Shown: in pieces, positions 15,044 through 21,777 of the stretch
Position numbering within the stretch: position 1 is the stretch's first letter
How the letters are laid out: every line of letters begins with the position of its first letter
Assembly (NCBI GenBank): GCA_964498065.1
Contig: CAZCFZ010000058.1
Span: 1-23,923, forward strand
Direction: 5' to 3'
DNA length: 23,923 nucleotides
DNA from: FEN-1297 sp964498065
GTDB taxonomy: Bacteria > Bacteroidota > Ignavibacteria > Ignavibacteriales > Ignavibacteriaceae
The notes under the pieces: generated by a model
Databases searched by the model: none
Told to the model about the DNA's origin: nothing
What the model saw: only the letters and a program-made list of their open reading frames with translations
Position numbers and translations under genes: made by a program

Positions 15044-16285
15044 ATGTTTAAAATAAAATTAAAGCTTCACTGGCAAATTTTAATTGCTCTTGTCTTAGGT
15101 GCAATCTACGGATTATTATTCCCGGAAAATGTTAAAGATGTAAAATGGATGGGCGATTTATTCCTACGTGCCTTAAAGATGATAATCGTTCCGCTCGTTC
15201 TTACTTCAATTGTATCGGGAGTTGTAAATGTGGGGGCTGCTCAAAATCTTGGCAAAATGGGTTTGAAAACTTTTTCATACTATATAATTACAAGTTTGGC
15301 GGCAATTATTGTAGGACAAATACTCGTAGATATAATTAAACCGGGAGTCGGCGCAGATCTCGGATTAAAAAAAGAAGTTGCAGGGTTGCATGCTGTTTCA
15401 CATGGAATAGGCGGTATCTTATTAAAAATAGTACCGGATAATATTTTTACAGCTCTTGCTTCCGCAGATATGCTGGCAATAATATTCTTTTCAATATTGC
15501 TCGGCTACTTTATTACAAAAATTGCCGAGGAATATAAAAAGCCAATAATTAATTTATTTAACGGCGGTTTTGAAGTAATGATGAAGATTACTTCCTTTAT
15601 TATCAAATTTACTCCGCTTGGAATTTTTGGAATTGTAGCTGGTGTAGTTGCTGAACAGGCCGGGGATAAAGCTGCACTTATTGAAATTGCCGGCAGGCTT
15701 GGTCTTTATATGTCGTGTGTTTTACTCGGATTAATGTTTCATGCTTTTATAACTCTTCCATTAATTTTAAGGTTTATCGGTAAAGGAAATCCTTGGAAGC
15801 ATTTTAAGTTAATGACTACTCCGCTGCTGACAGCATTTTCAACCTCTTCATCCGGAGCAACTCTGCCGTTGACAATAGATGCAATAGAAAATGAAGTCGG
15901 TGTTTCAAATAAAGTATCGAGTTTTGTCCTTCCTTTGGGAGCTACAATTAATATGGATGGCACTGCTTTATATGAATGTGTTGCTGCAATTTTTATTGCA
16001 CAGGCATATGGAATTCAAATGGATTTCTTTCACCAGATTATAATAGTAATTACAGCACTTCTTGCTTCTATCGGTGCTGCGGCCGTACCTATGGCAGGCT
16101 TGGTTATGCTTACAATTGTTTTAACGGCAGTAGGTTTACCGTTAGAAGGTGTCGGTTTAATTCTTGCCGTTGATAGAATCCTTGATATGTGCAGAACCAC
16201 AGTCAATGTCTGGAGCGATTCATGCGGTGCTGCAGTTATAGCTAAAACCGAAGGCGAAACTTTAAATATTTCAATTAATACTTAA
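15044..16285 (+). CDS. Dicarboxylate/amino acid:cation symporter (DAACS, GltP/DctA family)
   Basis: An inner-membrane Na+ or H+ coupled symporter of the glutamate transporter (SLC1-like) family with 413 residues. The N-terminal scaffold begins LKLHWQILIALVLGAIYG. Transport-core motifs are present: the serine-rich hairpin TAFSTSSSGATLP (from residue 263), NMDGT (303-307), and DRILDMCRTTVNVWSD, in which R384 takes the place of the arginine that holds the side-chain carboxylate of glutamate or aspartate in GltPh. This favours an acidic amino acid or C4-dicarboxylate as substrate. WSD replaces the usual TGD after the NV of the last motif. A frame stop 12 nt upstream fixes the start region, and no Shine-Dalgarno is visible. 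Confidence 0.92.
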   Translation: MFKIKLKLHWQILIALVLGAIYGLLFPENVKDVKWMGDLFLRALKMIIVPLVLTSIVSGVVNVGAAQNLGKMGLKTFSYYIITSLAAIIVGQILVDIIKPGVGADLGLKKEVAGLHAVSHGIGGILLKIVPDNIFTALASADMLAIIFFSILLGYFITKIAEEYKKPIINLFNGGFEVMMKITSFIIKFTPLGIFGIVAGVVAEQAGDKAALIEIAGRLGLYMSCVLLGLMFHAFITLPLILRFIGKGNPWKHFKLMTTPLLTAFSTSSSGATLPLTIDAIENEVGVSNKVSSFVLPLGATINMDGTALYECVAAIFIAQAYGIQMDFFHQIIIVITALLASIGAAAVPMAGLVMLTIVLTAVGLPLEGVGLILAVDRILDMCRTTVNVWSDSCGAAVIAKTEGETLNISINT

Positions 16286-16400
16286 ACAACAGTATTCTTA
16301 TATATACATCATGCTCAGTTATTTTTATTAAATCAATTATTGAGGGTGAAATATTATCTCTTGTATATATTGATGCAACTTGAGGAAAATTAAATCGTTG

Positions 16401-17066
16401 TTAAAAAATATTTTCTTTTAAAATGTTTTGTAATTCTTTAATGTCATTTATTAAATAATTTGGGTTTTCTGCTTCCATAGCTTCCTTTGTACGATAGCCG
16501 TACAAAGCCGCACAGGTTTTGGCCTTTGCATTTTTCCCGCATCTAATATCAAGTTCCGTATCACCAACCATTAAAGAATTATACGGATCTACTTTAATCT
16601 CACCGCAAATTAATTGCAATGGTTCTCCCGACGGCTTGTTGGCAACGCCATCTCTTCTGCCCATAACATAAGTAAAATTTCTTCTAAGATTGAAATGATC
16701 AATAATTTTATCTGCCTGGTCCTGGGATTTAGTTGTTAACAGAGAAACGAGAATATTATTCTTGTTTAAAAATTCGAGTGTACTGATTACACCCGGAAAA
16801 ATTTTCGAATCATCAATAAATTCGAAATAATTTTCCTTATATATTTCTATAAATTCATCAAAATCATTTACGGGAATATCCATTTCACTAAAAATATCTA
16901 TAAAATGATGGCCGATTCTTTTATAAAATTCATCTTCCGGCAATTTCTCGGTTATTTTTAATATTTCAAGAGTTTTTGCGGTTGTTTTGTAAATTGTGCT
17001 GTATGAATCTATAATTGTTCCGTCAAGATCGAAACAAATATGTTTAATAGGGAGATGATTATTCAT
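16401..17066 (-). CDS. HAD family phosphatase (phosphoglycolate phosphatase-like)
   Basis: A soluble haloacid-dehalogenase hydrolase of 221 residues with a helical cap inserted after motif I (subfamily IA, Gph/PgmB-like). Motif I is FDLDGT with nucleophile D13 and general acid D15, motif II LLTTKS (about 109-114), motif III K144 in NKPSGEP, and motif IV MVGDTELD (D169, D173). All catalytic residues are present. Family members act on 2-phosphoglycolate, pyrophosphate or sugar phosphates, and the choice cannot be made from sequence. It is transcribed alone, opposite to its neighbours, with no visible Shine-Dalgarno. Confidence 0.85.
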   Translation of the reverse strand: MNNHLPIKHICFDLDGTIIDSYSTIYKTTAKTLEILKITEKLPEDEFYKRIGHHFIDIFSEMDIPVNDFDEFIEIYKENYFEFIDDSKIFPGVISTLEFLNKNNILVSLLTTKSQDQADKIIDHFNLRRNFTYVMGRRDGVANKPSGEPLQLICGEIKVDPYNSLMVGDTELDIRCGKNAKAKTCAALYGYRTKEAMEAENPNYLINDIKELQNILKENIF

Positions 17067-17362
17067 TGAAAATTACAAATTTGAAATACATGAAAATTAC
17101 AGTTCATTCAAGCATAATAAAATTAAAAAACGTGTAAAAATAAAAATTAAATTAGTGCAGTACAATTATCTTAATGTTAATTATTTTTAGCTCAATTTTC
17201 TTTGAATTACTTTTAGCATAAATATTTAGTATAATTTCCATCGGCTTTTTCTTTAGATGTTGTTATTAAATCTTTATTCATATTAAGTCATCTTTTCTAA
17301 AATTAAATACAAATAATATTGAATAATTAAAATAGAATTCAAACAAACTGAGAGGATTATAA

Positions 17363-17809
17363 ATGAAAAATTATGGAATCGTCTTTTCGCTGTTTTTATA
17401 CCTATTCCTTTTCGGAATCAAATCCGCTGCTTATGCGCAGAGTTCTCCGGTAATGTATTTTTGTGAAAGATACGACAGCAAACTCGGGGAAGTTGGAATA
17501 AGCGACCGTTTTACCGTCGGGTATTTGACTATAATGGTTAAATGCGATAAGCCGATGGATCTGAGTAATGTATTTATTGAATTTGATAAATATAATCCTA
17601 AAGAAGATAAATTTGAGTTTTACAAAAAATTCAGTTATGTAATCAGCCCGGATCAGAGCTATGTATTTTTTACCAGGAACCAGGAAAATGATTTGAGATT
17701 TGAAGAGCCGGGGATTTACAGGGTCTTTTTATTAAATGATCAGGGAGAAACTGTTACAAGTGCATTGATTGAAATCGTTAGTGATACCACGTCAACAAAA
17801 AAGAATTAG
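17363..17809 (+). CDS. Exported protein of unknown function
   Basis: I do not recognise a family. The 148-residue protein has a Sec signal peptide (hydrophobic residues about 7-19, cleavage likely after AAYAQ near 26). A mature domain of about 120 residues follows, with alternating beta strands and a compact hydrophobic pattern (RFTVGYLTIMVKC, YVFFTRN, GIYRVFLLND, SALIEIV). Two cysteines (in YFCERYD and VKCDKP) could form a disulfide. The strand pattern suggests a small immunoglobulin-like or beta-sandwich periplasmic protein. GAGAGGAT lies 8-9 nt before the ATG and supports the start. It seems monocistronic, with an inverted repeat 10 nt after its stop. Confidence 0.7.
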   Translation: MKNYGIVFSLFLYLFLFGIKSAAYAQSSPVMYFCERYDSKLGEVGISDRFTVGYLTIMVKCDKPMDLSNVFIEFDKYNPKEDKFEFYKKFSYVISPDQSYVFFTRNQENDLRFEEPGIYRVFLLNDQGETVTSALIEIVSDTTSTKKN

Positions 17810-17818
17810 CCCCGGAAT

Positions 17819-17856
17819 TTATTTTGATCGTTTTTTAGTTTCGCTGATCAAAATAA
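17819..17856. repeat. 11-bp perfect inverted repeat
   Basis: TTATTTTGATC (17819-17829) and GATCAAAATAA (17846-17856) pair perfectly around a 16-nt T-rich spacer. No T-run follows on the plus strand, so it is a poor intrinsic terminator for the upstream gene. The half-site TTATTTTGAT occurs again at 17891-17900. Confidence 0.6.
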
Positions 17857-17864
17857 TTAAAATA

Positions 17865-17927
17865 TTAAGATATTACTCAAATCAAATAATTTATTTTGAT
17901 AAATATTTAAATTTGAGTATATCTTAA
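17865..17927. promoter_or_regulatory. Long dyad upstream of the ypdA-like gene
   Basis: Arm TTAAGATATTACTCAAAT (17865-17882) is complementary to ATTTGAGTATATCTTAA (17911-17927) with a single bulged base. A further near-palindrome, with the half-site TTATTTTGAT (17891-17900), sits in the 28-nt centre. The right arm ends 18 nt before the start codon. It may be an operator cluster or a leader hairpin that affects translation. Confidence 0.55.
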
Positions 17928-17945
17928 ATATTTATAGAAATAAAA

Positions 17946-18920
17946 ATGCCTAACAATACTTTTGATGTAATCATAATCGGCGCCGGTCCTATCGGTTTAT
18001 CCTGCGGAATTGAAGCGGTAAAAAGAAATTATTCCCATTTGATAATTGAAAAAGGCTGCCTGGTTAATTCCATTTATAATTATCCTACCAACATGACGTT
18101 CTTTTCAACTTCCGAAAGATTGGAAATCGGAGATGTACCGTTTGTTTCTTACGGCGATAAACCGACCCGAAGAGAATCCCTGGAATATTATCGAAGAGCA
18201 AAACATGCGTGGAAGTTAAATGTAAAAACATATGAAACTGTTTTGGATGTAAACGATATTGGAAAGGGATATGAGATAACTACAAATAAAGGAAATTATA
18301 ATTGCAAAAAGCTGATTATAGCAACCGGTTTTTTCGATAAGCCCAATTACTTGAACATTCCCGGCGAAGATCTTCCGAAGGTAAAACATTATTTTATCGA
18401 AGCTCATCCGTATGCATATCTGAAACTTGTTGTTATCGGTGCGGCTAATTCGGCAGTTGATGTGGCACTTGAAACTTACCGCAGAGGCTCCGAAGTAACA
18501 ATAGTAATACGGGAAGACGGCATTAAGGATAATGTTAAGTACTGGGTTAAACCCGATATTGATAACCGTATAAAGGAAGGCTCTATTAAAGCCTACTTTC
18601 ATTCCAATTTAATTAGTATTAGAGAAAATGAAGTTGACATTCAGACACCGGAAGGAAAAATTACCATTGAAAATGATTTTGTCTTTGCTATGACCGGTTA
18701 TCATTCGGATTATTCGTTGCTTGAGAAAGCAGGGATAAAAATTTTAAGCGGAGAGGATAAAATTCCTTGTTTTGATCCTGATACGTATGAAACAAATAAA
18801 AACGGTATTTACTTAGCCGGCGTGGTCTGCAGCGGAATGGATACCGGGAAGTGGTTTATAGAAAATTCAAGATATCATGCCGTAAATATATTTAATCATA
18901 TCGACAGCAAAATTAAATAA
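17946..18920 (+). CDS. ypdA: YpdA family bacillithiol disulfide reductase (putative)
   Basis: A flavoprotein pyridine-nucleotide oxidoreductase of the YpdA family, which uses NADPH to reduce oxidised bacillithiol in the cytoplasm. FAD-binding IIIGAGPIGLS is at residues 9-19. The family stretch YNYPTNMTFFSTSERLEIGD is at about 44-63. The second Rossmann site VVIGAANSAVDVALE starts at residue 162 (GAANSA at 165-170, where many relatives have GGGNSA). The C-terminal FAD contact is GIYLAGVVC near 290. No CxxC pair is present, as expected for YpdA and unlike thioredoxin reductase. The residue at the place of Cys14 of Staphylococcus YpdA is Ile16 here, and Cys20 is close by. At 324 residues the length is normal. 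There is no Shine-Dalgarno, and the leader holds a long dyad. Confidence 0.88.
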   Translation: MPNNTFDVIIIGAGPIGLSCGIEAVKRNYSHLIIEKGCLVNSIYNYPTNMTFFSTSERLEIGDVPFVSYGDKPTRRESLEYYRRAKHAWKLNVKTYETVLDVNDIGKGYEITTNKGNYNCKKLIIATGFFDKPNYLNIPGEDLPKVKHYFIEAHPYAYLKLVVIGAANSAVDVALETYRRGSEVTIVIREDGIKDNVKYWVKPDIDNRIKEGSIKAYFHSNLISIRENEVDIQTPEGKITIENDFVFAMTGYHSDYSLLEKAGIKILSGEDKIPCFDPDTYETNKNGIYLAGVVCSGMDTGKWFIENSRYHAVNIFNHIDSKIK

Positions 18921-19028
18921 AACCGTAATTCAATCGGTATAAGAAGATTTTCGAATAATAATTTTATTCAAATAACCTCATATTTATAAACCACCTGCAA
19001 TAATATATTTTATAATAACCTTATTTAA

Positions 19029-19059
19029 TTGAATTCAAAACGAATTAGACTTATTTTTG
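19029..19059 (+). promoter_or_regulatory. Bacteroidota-type promoter of the aldolase gene
   Basis: TTG (19029-19031) is followed after 20 nt by TATTTTTG (19052-19059), a full match to TAnnTTTG. The expected transcript start would leave a leader of about 45 nt before the ATG at 19113, which has GGGAG as Shine-Dalgarno. Confidence 0.55.
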
Positions 19060-19112
19060 TCATGATATTTTTAGAAAATATTGAATAATAATTAAATTTA
19101 ACGGGAGTAATA

Positions 19113-20162
19113 ATGCTAGATAAAATTAAAGAATTATTAGGAAAAGAAGGCGATTCTTTATTAACATATAAAGCTAAATTTCCTAAAGATAAATTGAATT
19201 TACCCGGCCCTGATTTCGTCGATAGAATATTTTCTCAATCCGACAGAAACATTAATGTGCTAAAAAACCTTCAATGGATTTTTATGTCGGGCAGATTAGC
19301 CGGAACAGGGTACGTATCAATACTTCCTGTAGATCAGGGAATTGAACATACGGCAGGCGCGTCTTTTGCACCTAACCCGGAATATTTTGATCCGGAAAAT
19401 ATAGTTAAACTGGCAGTTGAAGGCGGCTGTAACGCGGTTGCTTCAACTCTTGGCGTTTTAGGAATGACCTCAAGAAAATATGCGCATAAAATTCCTTTCA
19501 TAGTAAAATTAAATCATAATGAACTTTTAACTTATCCCAACAAGTATGATCAGATTTTGTTTGCAAGTGTTGAACAGGCGTATGACTTGGGTGCAGCTGC
19601 AGTTGGAGCAACAATTTATTTCGGTTCGGCAGAAAGCAACCGTCAGATTGTTGAAGTAAGCCAGGCGTTCCAGTTTGCACACGAAATGGGATTGGCAACC
19701 ATTTTATGGTGCTACTTAAGAAACCCGGATTTCAAAACAAAAGAAAAAGATTATCATGTAGCCGCAGATTTAACAGGCCAGGCAAATCACCTTGGCGTTA
19801 CAATTGAAGCCGATATTATTAAGCAGAAGCTTCCGGAATGCAACGGTGGATTTGAAGCGTTAAAATTCGGTAAGACAAGCAAAAAAGTTTATACCGATCT
19901 TTCATCCGATAATCCGATTGATTTAACCCGCTACCAGGTTATAAATAATTATATGGGAAGAGCCGGATTAATCAACAGCGGCGGCGCATCAGGTGCTAAT
20001 GATTTTGCCGAAGCTGCAAAAACCGCAGTCATTAATAAAAGAGCAGGCGGTATGGGATTGATTTCAGGTAGAAAAGCTTTCCAGCGTCCGATGGCTGAAG
20101 GAGTTAAACTCCTCAATACAATTCAGGACGTTTATCTTGAAAAGAAAATTACAATCGCGTAA
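19113..20162 (+). CDS. fbaB: Class I fructose-bisphosphate aldolase (FbaB/DhnA type)
   Basis: A glycolytic/gluconeogenic aldolase that forms a Schiff base, interconverting fructose 1,6-bisphosphate with dihydroxyacetone phosphate and glyceraldehyde 3-phosphate. At 349 residues it has practically the length of E. coli FbaB (350), and its C-terminal half is very similar to it (MGRAGLINSGG, TAVINKRAGGMGLI, QDVYLEKKITIA). The Schiff-base lysine falls at K237 in ADIIKQK, the same number as in E. coli as I remember it. ILPVDQGIEHT near residue 69 and the NHNE segment near 129 are the phosphate/substrate-side landmarks. CGGGAG precedes the ATG at 7-8 nt. It appears monocistronic with its own promoter and terminator, as expected for a well-expressed metabolic gene. 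Confidence 0.95.
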   Translation: MLDKIKELLGKEGDSLLTYKAKFPKDKLNLPGPDFVDRIFSQSDRNINVLKNLQWIFMSGRLAGTGYVSILPVDQGIEHTAGASFAPNPEYFDPENIVKLAVEGGCNAVASTLGVLGMTSRKYAHKIPFIVKLNHNELLTYPNKYDQILFASVEQAYDLGAAAVGATIYFGSAESNRQIVEVSQAFQFAHEMGLATILWCYLRNPDFKTKEKDYHVAADLTGQANHLGVTIEADIIKQKLPECNGGFEALKFGKTSKKVYTDLSSDNPIDLTRYQVINNYMGRAGLINSGGASGANDFAEAAKTAVINKRAGGMGLISGRKAFQRPMAEGVKLLNTIQDVYLEKKITIA

Positions 20163-20175
20163 TTTTGCTGATATC

Positions 20176-20206
20176 AGAGACGGGCTTGACCCGTCTCTTT
20201 ATTTAT
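20176..20206 (+). terminator. Intrinsic terminator of the aldolase gene
   Basis: AGAGACGGG (20176-20184) pairs perfectly with CCCGTCTCT (20190-20198) around a 5-nt loop. TTTATTTAT follows. It begins 14 nt after the aldolase stop. Confidence 0.88.
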
Positions 20207-20295
20207 CTTCATTAATAGTACTTACACCACATCTTGTTTATTTCTATAGGGGAAATTGAATCAACGGTTTAACGAGTTGATAAATAATAACAATT

Positions 20296-20865
20296 TTAAT
20301 CATTTCTTTTTGTGAATAATGGTTCAAACGGAAGATATTTCATTAAAACCAGAGTTATTATCCCTCCAACAACTAAAATTATAAAATTTAAAAAAGGATC
20401 TTCAAGGCTGGAATAAGGATAGAATTCATTTTTTAAATAAAACTTTAATAATTCAATCGGTATCCAGCATAAGGTAATCATAACAATAAGTTGTAATCGG
20501 AACATGAAGGGTTTGAAGTTTACTTTGTCCCGACGATTAATTATCCTGTATCTCAATGCTTTTATATATTTATTATTTAGCCCTCTTAATAAAAAATAAA
20601 TTAAAGCAATAAGTGAAGGAGTAGCTAAAATTTTAATGAATGTTACATTGAATTGATCTTCAGGCAGGTAAGCAAAATGGTGAAAAATTGTATCTTCAAC
20701 AATTTCAGAAATAATACTTTCTCTTGAATATGACAAAATTCTTATTGTCCCGATTATTATAAGATTTAAACAGATTATTAATGCGCAGAGGACTTTTACG
20801 TTTATTAAATTTCTGCCGGCAGGGATGAAATATGATTTATTTTTTATAAAGATAGATGAGTTCAT
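20296..20865 (-). CDS. Integral membrane protein of unknown function
   Basis: I do not recognise a family. The 189-residue protein has four clear hydrophobic segments at about residues 26-44, 75-94, 127-147 and 160-178. A basic cytoplasmic-looking loop (about 96-122, rich in Lys and Arg) lies between the second and third, and the C-terminus is polar (FTKRND). No catalytic or binding motif is visible. GGGGGAAG lies about 9 nt before the ATG and supports the start. It lies 85 nt downstream of the cytochrome c gene on the same strand, so they may share a transcript, but no functional link can be inferred. Confidence 0.7.
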   Translation of the reverse strand: MNSSIFIKNKSYFIPAGRNLINVKVLCALIICLNLIIIGTIRILSYSRESIISEIVEDTIFHHFAYLPEDQFNVTFIKILATPSLIALIYFLLRGLNNKYIKALRYRIINRRDKVNFKPFMFRLQLIVMITLCWIPIELLKFYLKNEFYPYSSLEDPFLNFIILVVGGIITLVLMKYLPFEPLFTKRND

Positions 20866-20950
20866 ATTTTAATACTTCCCCCACTTAGAATATTACAAAT
20901 TTTATAAAATAGCGCTTTCCAAATGCACCAGTAGATTAATAAAAAATGTT

Positions 20951-21376
20951 TTAATTTTTCAGCTTAAGTAAATAGTCTGCTATCTTGCCTAATTCCTTTA
21001 CATCTATGTTGCTGAACGACGGCATCATAACATTCGGGTATTTTTCTTTTAATTGTTTTAGTTTATCCGAATTCATATAAGACGACGGATTCCTAAGAAA
21101 GTTAATAAGCTTATCTCTCGACCATTCGTTTTTAACGTTATGCAAGTCGGGAGCCATTTTTGTACCTGCTAAGTCCGCGCCGTGGCAGCCTGTACACCCT
21201 AAACTGACAACCATCTGTTCCGGCGTTTGCGGCTTGTTCGATGTTCCTGTTTGCTGACCTATTTCAGGCGGTGCACCTTTCTGCTGAACATCAACTCTTT
21301 TTGTTTCTTTTTCAAGGATGAATAATAACATGAATAAAACTAATACACCGGTTACCCAAATTAGTGGTTTTGACAT
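20951..21376 (-). CDS. Membrane-anchored monohaem cytochrome c
   Basis: A small electron carrier held on the periplasmic face of the inner membrane. An N-terminal hydrophobic helix (about residues 5-21) acts as an uncleaved anchor and is followed by a Gln/Pro/Lys-rich linker (about 22-55). A single class I cytochrome c domain then has the haem-binding CTGCH (C61, C64, H65) and a probable axial methionine in MMPSF (M118). A conserved-looking final helix (ELGKIADYLLKLK) follows. No oxidase, reductase or other cytochrome gene is adjacent, so its partners are unknown. No strong Shine-Dalgarno is seen before the ATG. Confidence 0.9.
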   Translation of the reverse strand: MSKPLIWVTGVLVLFMLLFILEKETKRVDVQQKGAPPEIGQQTGTSNKPQTPEQMVVSLGCTGCHGADLAGTKMAPDLHNVKNEWSRDKLINFLRNPSSYMNSDKLKQLKEKYPNVMMPSFSNIDVKELGKIADYLLKLKN

Positions 21377-21777
21377 AAATTACTTTTGATATCTTTAATT
21401 AAATATTTTTTTAGATTTTTAGACGCACTTATGGCAGCTGTAAAATTTTGAATAGTTTATTTACTTTTATAAAATTGATGTTTATAATTTAAGCAGGAAT
21501 TATAAGCCTCCTATTTCAATCCATAAAATGCTTTTATAAAATACTGCAAATTAAAATAATATAACAAACAAACTTATTAAAAAGGCCTTATTTTAACAAT
21601 TCATTAAAAAGTGGAGGTTAAAGTCAAACTTAGTTAAAAATAAGAGACTCTAATTACATTACCCCACCTATTTTATTCAAGTTTAATAATTTCTTTATTT
21701 AATAACAGGATATTAATAATTGAATTTTAATTGTTAAAATAGTATTGTTTAAAACTTAAAGCAAAAAAAAGCAGATT
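21377..21777. other. AT-rich divergent intergenic region
   Basis: This 401-nt region separates the leftward cytochrome gene from the rightward DUF255 gene. The self-complementary 12-mer CTTTTATAAAAT occurs twice (21464-21475 and 21531-21542). A related TTTTATAAAAT is found at about 20900-20910 on the other side of the cytochrome gene. A TAGTATTG at about 21741 is a one-mismatch -7 candidate for the DUF255 gene. I see no RNA gene or convincing small coding frame. Confidence 0.4.

Noticed and set aside
16301..16365. Distant complementary ATATATAC and GTATATAT after the symporter gene
   Set aside because: It is an AT-alternating 8-mer with a spacer of about 45 nt, expected by chance in this composition.
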